DNA of 24,285 nucleotides from Micavibrio aeruginosavorus. GTDB taxonomy: Bacteria > Pseudomonadota > Alphaproteobacteria > Micavibrionales > Micavibrionaceae. The stretch is taken from contig QFQB01000022.1 of the NCBI GenBank assembly GCA_003241475.1, positions 1-24,285 on the forward strand. The letters are read 5' to 3'. The notes under the pieces are model-generated. The model saw nothing but the letters and a program-made list of their open reading frames with translations. It did not search any database and was not told the DNA's origin. The position numbers and the translations under genes are program-made. Below, one piece after another: positions 6,824 to 13,931 of this stretch; the stretch's first letter is position 1; each line of letters starts with the position of its first letter.

Positions 6824-8164
6824 ATGTTTAAAAAAATCCTGATTGCAAACCGTGGTGAGATTGCCTTGCGCGTTATTCGCGCTTGTCGTGAAATGGGTAT
6901 CCAAAGCGTTGCCATTCACTCTACCGCCGATGCCAATTCGATGGCTGTACGTTTGGCCGATGAATCGGTCTGCATCGGCCCGCCGTCTGCAAAAGACTCT
7001 TATCTCAATATTCCTGCCATTTTGACAGCCGCCGCCGTTACAGGTGCGGAAGCCATTCACCCCGGATATGGTTTCTTGTCCGAAAATGAAATGTTCGCCC
7101 GCATGGTCGAAGAACACGGCTTTACCTTTATCGGGCCAAAGCCGGAGCATATCGAGAAAATGGGCGACAAAGTTCGCGCCAAACAAACCGTTATGGAACT
7201 CGGTCTACCTGTGGTTCCAGGATCTGACGGCGCCGTAACATCTGTCGAAGACGGTCTGGCGTTCTGCCGTAAAGCTGGCTTCCCCGTGATCATCAAAGCT
7301 GCGTCCGGCGGCGGCGGCAAAGGGATGAAGGTTGTTCGCAGCGAGGATCAATTCAAGGAAATGTATTCGACCGCGCGTTCCGAAGCCAAAGCCAACTTCG
7401 GCGATGACACGGTTTACATTGAAAAATATCTTGAAAAACCACGTCACATCGAAATCCAGATTTTCGGCGACAAGCACGGCAATGGCATTCACCTTGGCGA
7501 ACGCGACTGCTCTATCCAGCGCCGCCACCAAAAGCTAGTTGAAGAGGCTCCATCGCCAATTCTAACCGAAAAAGAACGCGATTACATCGGCACGCTGGCG
7601 GCAGACGTTATCCGCAAGATGGGCTATGTCGGCGCGGGCACCATCGAGTTTCTTTATGAAGAAGGCAAATTCTACTTCATGGAGATGAACACGCGGATTC
7701 AAGTGGAGCACCCCGTGACCGAACAGATCACGGGCATCGATCTGATTGCCGAACAGATCAAAGTCGCGGCTGGATTGCCTCTGTCTTTGAACAAGGAAAA
7801 CATAAAATTGCGCGGCCATGCGATCGAAATCCGTATCAACGCCGAAGATCCCGACACATTCGCGCCTTCGCCGGGCAAGATCACGCAATTCCATGCGCCG
7901 GGCGGACTGGGCGTGCGTTTCGATTCCGCGATTTACGGCGGTTATTCCATCCCACCCTATTACGATTCCATGATCGGGAAGTTGATTGTTACAGGCAAAA
8001 ACCGTGAAGAGTGCCTGTCGCGCATGCGGCGGGCGATTGCCGAAACCGTTGTGGAAGGGGTAAAAACGACCCTGCCTCTCCATGCGTGGATTTTCAACCA
8101 GCCTGAATTCATTTCCGGCGAGTACAACATCCACTGGCTGGAAAAGAAGCTGGCCGAACGCTAG
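6824..8164 (+). CDS. accC: Acetyl-CoA carboxylase biotin carboxylase subunit
   Basis: ATP-grasp enzyme that carboxylates the biotin on AccB using bicarbonate. At 446 residues it has the standard length. Domain order is the N-terminal preATP-grasp domain (FKKILIANRGEIA), the ATP-grasp domain with the glycine-rich loop GGGGKGMK near residues 162-169, the catalytic EMNTRIQVEHPVTE segment (R291 within it), and the C-terminal biotin carboxylase domain with HAIEIRINAEDP. All expected motifs are intact. The ATG is preceded by GGTGAG. It is the last gene of the accB-GNAT-accC group, and the following aat starts 37 bases on. Confidence 0.97.
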   Translation: MFKKILIANRGEIALRVIRACREMGIQSVAIHSTADANSMAVRLADESVCIGPPSAKDSYLNIPAILTAAAVTGAEAIHPGYGFLSENEMFARMVEEHGFTFIGPKPEHIEKMGDKVRAKQTVMELGLPVVPGSDGAVTSVEDGLAFCRKAGFPVIIKAASGGGGKGMKVVRSEDQFKEMYSTARSEAKANFGDDTVYIEKYLEKPRHIEIQIFGDKHGNGIHLGERDCSIQRRHQKLVEEAPSPILTEKERDYIGTLAADVIRKMGYVGAGTIEFLYEEGKFYFMEMNTRIQVEHPVTEQITGIDLIAEQIKVAAGLPLSLNKENIKLRGHAIEIRINAEDPDTFAPSPGKITQFHAPGGLGVRFDSAIYGGYSIPPYYDSMIGKLIVTGKNREECLSRMRRAIAETVVEGVKTTLPLHAWIFNQPEFISGEYNIHWLEKKLAER

Positions 8165-8201
8165 GCTTCCCCGTTTTCCCTTTTGGCGCTAAACTGGGCG
8201 G

Positions 8202-8864
8202 ATGCATTTGCATGACCCGTCAGAGATCATTCTGCAAGCCTACCGCGAAGGGATATTTCCCATGGCGGAAAGCGCGGACGACGATAATTTCGCTTTTTAT
8301 AAACCTTATATGCGCGGTCTAATTCCGTTTAAAAATCTGCATATACCGCACAAACTCCTCAAAACATTACGACAGGAAAAATTCACGATCACGATGGATG
8401 AAGCGTTCCCCGCCATCGTCGACGGTTGTGCGGCGGCGACGAACGCGAAGCGTAGCAAAACATGGATCAACCGGCCGATCCGCGATCTGTTTGTGCTACT
8501 ACATCATAGGGGCTATGCCCATTCTATCGAGTGTTGGGATGAACATGGCGCCTTGGCCGGAGGGCTTTACGGGCTTGCCATCGGCGCGGTATTTTGCGGC
8601 GAGAGCATGTTCTCGTTGCAACGCGATGCAAGCAAGGTTGCTCTTGTGCATCTGTGCGCCTTGCTTGATAGGGCCAGCTTTTCCATTCTGGATACGCAAT
8701 TCATCAACCCGCATCTGCTCCAATTCGGCGCGTATGAAATTCCGCAAGAAGAATATGAAGACAGGATACAAATGGAAATGAGCCGCGACGCGTTTTTAGA
8801 CCATGCGCTGCAAATGGGCTTTCCCCAGCTTTTGAAAGACTATCTCGCTCAGCGCGAAGGATAA
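8202..8864 (+). CDS. aat: Leucyl/phenylalanyl-tRNA--protein transferase
   Basis: Transfers Leu or Phe from tRNA to the N-terminus of proteins that begin with Arg or Lys, marking them for ClpS-ClpA-ClpP degradation. The 220 residues show the family landmarks: AYREGIFPMAES at the N-terminus, RGLIPF, KTWINRPI, YAHSIECW, GGLYGLAIG, FCGESMFS, ASKVALVHL, and LDTQFINPHL before FGAYEIP. These build the GNAT-like fold with the aminoacyl pocket. The ATG at 8202 gives a normal N-terminus. Its stop overlaps the stop of the convergent DUF2155 gene by 16 bases. The adaptor and unfoldase of the same pathway, clpS and clpA, lie about 5 kb downstream. Confidence 0.95.
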   Translation: MHLHDPSEIILQAYREGIFPMAESADDDNFAFYKPYMRGLIPFKNLHIPHKLLKTLRQEKFTITMDEAFPAIVDGCAAATNAKRSKTWINRPIRDLFVLLHHRGYAHSIECWDEHGALAGGLYGLAIGAVFCGESMFSLQRDASKVALVHLCALLDRASFSILDTQFINPHLLQFGAYEIPQEEYEDRIQMEMSRDAFLDHALQMGFPQLLKDYLAQREG

Positions 8865-9679
8865 TAGGCCCCGTCGCCTCCTTGATAGGTTTGAGGAGCC
8901 TGCTGCTGCGGACGCGGCTGGGCGTTCGTGCCCTGTTGCTGCTTCATGAAGTCATAGGCCGTCATACCGTCGCCTGATGTCGGGTCCTGCGGACGCACCG
9001 CGCCCGCCTCGCCGCCATAATACGGCGCAGGCGCTTCATTCTGCGTTTGCGGTATTTGCGGATAATAGGCGGCATCCGGATCGATAGGCTGTTGCTGCAC
9101 CGGCGGCTGTTCGGCAGGCGCAGGCTCTTCCGCTTCGGAATCCGTTGGAATAGGCTCTTGCTCTTGCGTTTGTGGCGCTGTCTCTTGTGTTGCAGGATCG
9201 GCTGGTGTCGCCGCATTTACATCCGTCTTGGCGTCAGGAGCCGGCAAATTCGTCTGGTCAGCCTCTGCATTGCTTTCAGCGGCCTTTGCTTCCTCATTGG
9301 GCTGTTGCTTGCCAAGGCAGTCAAGAACCCAAACATCATAGACGGGATGGTCCATCGCGGACAAAGCCGGTGACGAGGCAAACATCCAGCCGGAAAATGA
9401 CCATTCGGATTTCTCTCCGCCCGGCGGAACTTCCCAGATCTGCAAGAAGGCGGCGCTTTCAGGCTTTTCAATCGGCGGCGCTTTGCGGCATGCCTGAATT
9501 TTGATGAAGAGAGAACCGTATTGGATAGTCGAGCCGACCTTTGCTTCGAACGTCACGGTACGTCCGACAGATTTATCAAGCCCCTGCAATTTGACGGAAG
9601 GGTAATCCTCCATCACCGCAAAAGCGGGAGTGGCCGTCAGCATAGCAAGCGAGAAAAAGCTGGCAAAAAAACGGCGCAA
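8849..9679 (-). CDS. DUF2155 domain periplasmic protein with Pro/Gln-rich tail
   Basis: A 276-residue exported protein. The start is a TTG, supported by a good ribosome site (9686-9691) and an immediate signal peptide ending near AFAVM (residue 22). The DUF2155 domain covers about residues 30-125: it begins at LQGLDKSVGRTVTFEA, includes GSLFIKIQACRKAPP and ends with SGWMFASSPALSAMDHPVYD. Two Cys (in IQACRK and VLDCLG) may form a disulfide. The remaining 150 residues are low-complexity, rich in Glu, Pro, Gln and Ala, with DAYYPQIPQ and GAYYPSR-type Tyr-Pro motifs, and look disordered. The function of DUF2155 is not known. It is last in a minus-strand group with MlaD-like and NDUFA12-like genes, a neighbourhood conserved in many alphaproteobacteria. 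Confidence 0.88.
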   Translation of the reverse strand: MRRFFASFFSLAMLTATPAFAVMEDYPSVKLQGLDKSVGRTVTFEAKVGSTIQYGSLFIKIQACRKAPPIEKPESAAFLQIWEVPPGGEKSEWSFSGWMFASSPALSAMDHPVYDVWVLDCLGKQQPNEEAKAAESNAEADQTNLPAPDAKTDVNAATPADPATQETAPQTQEQEPIPTDSEAEEPAPAEQPPVQQQPIDPDAAYYPQIPQTQNEAPAPYYGGEAGAVRPQDPTSGDGMTAYDFMKQQQGTNAQPRPQQQAPQTYQGGDGAYYPSR

Positions 9680-9685
9680 ACGGAT

Positions 9686-9691
9686 CTCCCT
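9686..9691 (-). promoter_or_regulatory. Shine-Dalgarno site fixing a TTG start
   Basis: AGGGAG on the minus strand lies 6 bases before the TTG at 9679. It decides the start of the DUF2155 gene, because the next in-frame ATG would cut into the signal peptide. Confidence 0.65.
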
Positions 9692-9700
9692 AAAAAGGAC

Positions 9701-10201
9701 TTACGGATGGGACGGCGATGCTTCGGCAGGAGCTGCGGAAGATGAATCGGCACCATCTTTCTTGTCCATGCTGAAGATAAACTTGCCCAGCAATTGTTCA
9801 AGGTTTTGCGGCGCCTGCGTATATTCAATATGCCCGTCTTTGCCAAGCATGTCTTCGGAGCTTCCCGGCTGCAGTTCCATATATTTTCCGCCAAGCAAGC
9901 TTTCGCTGCTGATGAAGGCCGATGTGTCGTCCGGCAGTTTGATGGAATTGTCGATTTCCATCGTCACGCGGGCCATATAATCGTCCGGCTTCAAATCGAT
10001 TTTGGAAATGCTACCGATTTTCACGCCGCTGATTTGCACAGAATCGCCCACGCCAAGGCCGCCTATACCGGAAAAATCCGCCGTAATGCGATAACCGCTC
10101 ACATTGCCCACGTTGGCGCTGGAATAGCTAAAGCCCAAAAAAACCACGGCAACGAGCAGAACAACTGCCCCCAGAACCGTTTCGATGACATTGCGTTTCA
10201 T
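9701..10201 (-). CDS. mlaD: MlaD-like MCE-domain protein (phospholipid transport)
   Basis: A 166-residue protein with one N-terminal membrane helix (ETVLGAVVLLVAVVFLGF) and a periplasmic MCE domain. The MCE core is visible: FSGIGGLGVGDSVQISGVKIG around residues 43-63, then SSESLLGGKYMELQPG around 118-133. In the family, MlaD forms a hexameric ring on the MlaFEDB ABC transporter and carries phospholipids between inner and outer membranes. The other Mla genes are not in this window. The C-terminal 20 residues are Ser/Ala/Pro-rich and probably disordered. It lies between NDUFA12-like and DUF2155 genes with gaps of about 20 bases on each side, so a single transcript is likely. Confidence 0.9.
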   Translation of the reverse strand: MKRNVIETVLGAVVLLVAVVFLGFSYSSANVGNVSGYRITADFSGIGGLGVGDSVQISGVKIGSISKIDLKPDDYMARVTMEIDNSIKLPDDTSAFISSESLLGGKYMELQPGSSEDMLGKDGHIEYTQAPQNLEQLLGKFIFSMDKKDGADSSSAAPAEASPSHP

Positions 10202-10221
10202 ATTTAATCCCCTTGATCGAT

Positions 10222-10626
10222 TTATTCAGGTTTCCAGGCTTCGTAGTCGCCTGTAGCTTTATCGCGTTGCCCCCCGGACAAAACATGTCCCGGCGGACGG
10301 TAGGCAAGGTCCGTACCCGTTAAATTAGGTCTGTGCGGCTTTTGCCAGACGCGGCGATAGGATGGAGCATTTGCTTCCGGCACGGCATCGGTTTGATGAT
10401 GTAGCCATCCATGCCATTCCGGCGGCACGTTCGATGCTTCCGGCACGCCGCTGTAAATCACCCAGCGGCGGTCATGCGTGTAGCCTTTGCGTGCTTTGGC
10501 GCGGTAATACTTGTTGCCCAGCGGATCGGTGCCTACTTTCTTTGCACCCGTCACAATGGTCACGAAATGGATATGGATCGGGGAGAGTACGCCCAGCAAA
10601 TTCACGATCGGTGATAGCAGTCCCAT
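10222..10626 (-). CDS. NDUFA12-family NADH:ubiquinone oxidoreductase accessory subunit
   Basis: A 134-residue protein homologous to the mitochondrial complex I subunit NDUFA12 (17.2 kDa, B17.2), an accessory subunit kept in alphaproteobacteria. Signature pieces: VGTDPLGNKYY near residue 32, DRRWVIYSG, EASNVPPEWHGWLHH, then WQKPHRPNLTGT and AYRPPGH in the C-terminal half. No signal peptide is present; the first 20 residues are mildly hydrophobic, which fits attachment to the membrane complex. The other nuo genes are elsewhere, as is usual for this subunit. Its presence is one of the better clues for an alphaproteobacterial origin. Confidence 0.93.
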   Translation of the reverse strand: MGLLSPIVNLLGVLSPIHIHFVTIVTGAKKVGTDPLGNKYYRAKARKGYTHDRRWVIYSGVPEASNVPPEWHGWLHHQTDAVPEANAPSYRRVWQKPHRPNLTGTDLAYRPPGHVLSGGQRDKATGDYEAWKPE

Positions 10627-10714
10627 GCGGATATCGCCTTTTTTCTTTTCGAAGCTAAAGATTTGGCCTAAAAAGTCCTTCAGATCAAGTTTTTATAAGA
10701 GGATAGCGGCAAAA

Positions 10715-11182
10715 ATGACGGAGATTGAAACAAGGCTGCAACAACGCGGTCTTACCCTGCCCAAAGCCGCGCCGCCCGCCGCCAATTACGTACCCTATGT
10801 CCTGAGCGGCAATATGCTCTACATCGCAGGACAAACGCCCTATCTGGACGGCGTTGAGCTTGGTATCGGCAAATTGGGCAATAATATGGGAATAGAAGAC
10901 GGTCAAAAAGCGGCAGAGCTTTGCGCCCTCAACATTCTGGCGCAAGTTATGGCCGCCGTCGGGGGCGATGAAAGCCGCATCGTCCGTTGCGTCAAGATGA
11001 CGGGATTTGTCAATAGCACACCGGATTTCGGCCAGCATCCAGCCGTTATGAACGGTGCCAGCAATCTGATGGTCGATGTTTTGGGGGAACGCGGCAAACA
11101 TGCCCGCGCAGCGGTGGGCGCGCCATCCCTGCCCTTTGGCGTGTCCGTCGAAGTCGATGCTGTTTTCGAAATCAAGCCTTAA
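10715..11182 (+). CDS. RidA (YjgF/UK114) family protein
   Basis: A 155-residue cytoplasmic protein from the ATG at 10715, with AAGAGGAT at 10698-10704 as ribosome site. The longer open frame from 10511 runs antisense through the NDUFA12-like gene and is not used. RidA proteins form trimers and hydrolyse reactive enamine/imine intermediates of amino-acid metabolism. Visible features: YVPYVLSGNMLYIAGQTP, then CVKMTGFVNSTPDF, and the conserved Arg in HARAAVGAPSLP followed by VEVDAVFEI. It belongs to the subgroup with the ARAAVG signature, which is not the classical RidA itself, so the physiological substrate is open. Its stop overlaps that of the convergent permease gene. Confidence 0.9.
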   Translation: MTEIETRLQQRGLTLPKAAPPAANYVPYVLSGNMLYIAGQTPYLDGVELGIGKLGNNMGIEDGQKAAELCALNILAQVMAAVGGDESRIVRCVKMTGFVNSTPDFGQHPAVMNGASNLMVDVLGERGKHARAAVGAPSLPFGVSVEVDAVFEIKP

Positions 11183-12951
11183 AGCCAGACCCACATGATT
11201 ATGGGCACGCCGACGATCACGACAAGAATGGACAGCGGCAGGCCCAATCGCCAGTAGTCGGTGAATTTATAGCCGCCTGGCGCCATAACCAGCGTGTTGG
11301 ATTGATGACCCACAGGGGTAAGAAAGTCGCATGATGCCCCGATCGCAACAGCCATCAAGAACGCATCAACATCGGAATCGAGATTTTGCGCCATATTGGC
11401 CGCAATGGGCGCCATCAAAAGGACCGTAGCAGCATTATTGAGAAAGGGCGTGACCAGCATTGTTGCAATCAAGACGCTGGCCAGAACACCCCAGATCGGG
11501 AAGCCTGTTGTAACTTCGGAAATAAACTTCGCGATCAACTCCGCACCCCCAGTATCCTGCATAGCCTGCGTCACCGGAATCAGCGCGCCCAAAAGAATGA
11601 TGATGGAGACATCGATCGCGGAATAAATTTCGTTGGGCCGCATAATTTTCAAAAGCGCAATCAAAATAACGCCGCCGAGAAATGAAATGGAAAGTGGCAA
11701 GATATTAGTTACCGCCAATAAGACCGCTACCGCCATGATCAGCACGGGAAGAAAAATAAATTTCTGGCGGCCTAATTGCAGATTACGTTCTGCCAGTGGC
11801 AAGCATCCAAGCTCGGCCAAAGTTTCTGGCATGGAATCAAGGTTGCCTTGTAGCACAATCAAATCGCCCTCTTCGAAACGGACGTTTTTAAGCCTTGTTT
11901 GCTTTTTTCGATCAGATTGCCGTACAGCCAGAAGATTGACAGAAAAACGACGACGCAGTTGCATTTCACTTGGTGTTGAGCCAATCAGCTCAGATCCCGC
12001 CATAACAACAGCCTCGGTAATTCCGACATCATCAGATACGAAAACCGTGTTTTCAGTCTCTTTACTACCAATCAGAGAAACTTTACCCGTATCAACAATA
12101 TTTTTTAACGCCACCGGGTCGCTTTTGACAATCAACACATCACCCGAACGTACCTTTAGACGGCCAGATGGTGCGAGCGTACGATATCCGGAACGCAACA
12201 ATCCAATAATCGACAGATCGCCTTCTATGAAATTTTCAACGTCGCGAATGGTTTTGTCTATAAGAGTTGAGTTTTCATCGACCGATACTTCGCTGACATA
12301 ATCTTCAATGGAAAAACGCTCTTCGGGCAGGGACTGGCCGCGGCGGTCTTTAGGCAAAAGACGCCAGCCGAATGTCAAGTACAGCAGGCTACATAGACAG
12401 ATAGCAATGCCTACTGGTGCAAAATCGAACATAGAGTAAGATTCACCCAAAAAATCCTTACGGATATTCGAAATCATCAGGTTTGGCGGCGTCCCGATCA
12501 GCGTTACCAAACCACCAATCAGCGAGGCAAAAGACATAGGCATCAAGAGTTCGGAAGGTTTGCGTCCCGATTTTCTGGCAAAGGTAATGGCGATGGGCAG
12601 GAATATGGCCAGCGCGCCTACATTGTTCATAAATGCTGACAAAAACATGACCATGACGACGAGAACGAAAATCTGTAAATTTTTGTACTCTACAAACCGG
12701 TTCATGATTTTAAGCGCCATATCGATGAAGCCGGAGCGGCTGATGGCGGCGCTAATGACAAGAATGCAGGCTACCGTCACAACAACCGGATCGGCAAAAC
12801 CGGAAAATGCTTTATCAACCGGAACGATGCCCGCAAGCACTGCAGCAAAAAGCGACAAAAGAGAGACTATATCGAAGCGCCATTTATTCCAGATAAAAAG
12901 CCCAACCGTTGTGCCAATGATCGCAAAGGTCAAAATCTGGTCTTGGGTCAT
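11179..12951 (-). CDS. SLC13-type permease with two RCK_C (TrkA-C) domains
   Basis: A 590-residue inner-membrane transporter. I chose the ATG at 12951 (MTQDQILTF). The frame extends to 13035 but the extra 28 residues are polar and lack membrane character. About five to six membrane helices come first and include GTPPNLMISNI. Two soluble RCK_C-like domains follow, at about residues 215-280 and 300-385 (for example SGDVLIVKSDP and EGDLIVLQGN). A second membrane half carries LNNAATVLLMAP and GHQSNTLVMAPGGY. This architecture fits the SLC13/DASS-type permeases that carry dicarboxylates or sulfate, and the substrate cannot be assigned from sequence alone. The RCK_C domains probably regulate transport by ligand binding. 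It is a single-gene unit, divergent from the Lcl-domain gene. Confidence 0.9.
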   Translation of the reverse strand: MTQDQILTFAIIGTTVGLFIWNKWRFDIVSLLSLFAAVLAGIVPVDKAFSGFADPVVVTVACILVISAAISRSGFIDMALKIMNRFVEYKNLQIFVLVVMVMFLSAFMNNVGALAIFLPIAITFARKSGRKPSELLMPMSFASLIGGLVTLIGTPPNLMISNIRKDFLGESYSMFDFAPVGIAICLCSLLYLTFGWRLLPKDRRGQSLPEERFSIEDYVSEVSVDENSTLIDKTIRDVENFIEGDLSIIGLLRSGYRTLAPSGRLKVRSGDVLIVKSDPVALKNIVDTGKVSLIGSKETENTVFVSDDVGITEAVVMAGSELIGSTPSEMQLRRRFSVNLLAVRQSDRKKQTRLKNVRFEEGDLIVLQGNLDSMPETLAELGCLPLAERNLQLGRQKFIFLPVLIMAVAVLLAVTNILPLSISFLGGVILIALLKIMRPNEIYSAIDVSIIILLGALIPVTQAMQDTGGAELIAKFISEVTTGFPIWGVLASVLIATMLVTPFLNNAATVLLMAPIAANMAQNLDSDVDAFLMAVAIGASCDFLTPVGHQSNTLVMAPGGYKFTDYWRLGLPLSILVVIVGVPIIMWVWL

Positions 12952-13082
12952 GAAATGTCTTCTTTCTGAATGGCAAGGCCGACGGCCCACTTCCTGATTT
13001 GTTCCGTTTTTCAAAGGATATAGCCAAATACTCACCCTGACGAGGGGCTTTTATGGCACGGCGGATGTGATAGAATGAAATT

Positions 13083-13931
13083 ATGAGAACCAACTCCCAG
13101 CGCGGTAGCGCCATTTGGATGCTTTTTATTGCCGTTGCCCTGTTCGGGCTGATCTCCTACGTCTTTTTGCAAAACTCACGCGGGAATACATCGACGATCA
13201 CAGGTGTCGCAAGCGAAGCCCAAGGCTATCAATCACAAGATTGTACCAATGCCATTAACATGGCTGTCAAAAGATTGCAGTCGCGCGGTTGCGCGAACGT
13301 TTCCTACAACAACGATGGATCGGATGACAATGAGGGTGCGCCCAAAGACGGAAGCTGCGCCGTCTTTCATCCGAATGGCGGCGGCGCAAAGCCCTGCAAC
13401 AATCTGGCTGTTACTCCGCTTCCTTGCGGTGCTAGCGCCGAGCCGGGTGATATTTGTCCGGATGGAAGCGTTTATGCGGGCGATACGCCCGACGGCAATG
13501 TCCAGATGTTTACGACCGGAGCAAGCGTGGCTCAAAACCATGGCTCATGGAACGATGGCTCAACTAACTGGGTTGAAACTTTCATTACAGATGCCAATAC
13601 AGGAAAGGCCAACACTTCTGCCCTTGGACCCGGAGGCTCACAAGAAGACAGCAACACCGATCCGGGCATTCAAGGACATTATCAGGCCACGCAATGCGCC
13701 AACCTCGTCGCGCATGGCCACGATGATTGGTATTTACCCGCATTAGAAGAATTACAAGTTATGTACGACAATAAAGACGATATTGGCGACTTTAATGCAG
13801 ACGAGTATTTTTCCTCAACTGAGAGTCATGCGGGCGATGCCTTTGCTATTAGTTTCGTAGATGGCACTAGAACCGGCTGGCGATGGAAGAGAGACTGGCG
13901 CATGGGACGTTGCGTCCGCACCAATCCGTAA
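13083..13931 (+). CDS. Membrane-anchored Lcl (DUF1566) domain protein with pilin-like N-terminus
   Basis: A 282-residue protein. Near the start, RGSAIWMLFIAVALFGLISY is a hydrophobic helix directly after a short basic segment with a Gly-Ser junction, like a type IV pilin/pseudopilin signal but without the usual Glu at position 5. The long middle part (about residues 50-205) is rich in Asn, Asp, Gly, Thr and Ser, with paired Cys (QSQDC, SRGC, DGSC, KPCNN, PLPCG, GDICP). The C-terminal domain begins near residue 216 with WYLPALEEL and ends in MGRCVRTNP, with YFSSTES between, which is the Lcl C-terminal/DUF1566 fold often seen in surface proteins. No clear ribosome site precedes the ATG. It ends flush against clpA. 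Confidence 0.8.
   Translation: MRTNSQRGSAIWMLFIAVALFGLISYVFLQNSRGNTSTITGVASEAQGYQSQDCTNAINMAVKRLQSRGCANVSYNNDGSDDNEGAPKDGSCAVFHPNGGGAKPCNNLAVTPLPCGASAEPGDICPDGSVYAGDTPDGNVQMFTTGASVAQNHGSWNDGSTNWVETFITDANTGKANTSALGPGGSQEDSNTDPGIQGHYQATQCANLVAHGHDDWYLPALEELQVMYDNKDDIGDFNADEYFSSTESHAGDAFAISFVDGTRTGWRWKRDWRMGRCVRTNP

Noticed and set aside
10511..10714. N-terminal extension of the RidA-like protein
   Set aside because: It lies mostly antisense to the NDUFA12-like gene. The ATG at 10715 has a ribosome site and family-like N-terminus.
12952..13035. Longer permease start at 13035
   Set aside because: The extra residues are polar and unlike the family, and the ATG at 12951 begins just before the first membrane helix.
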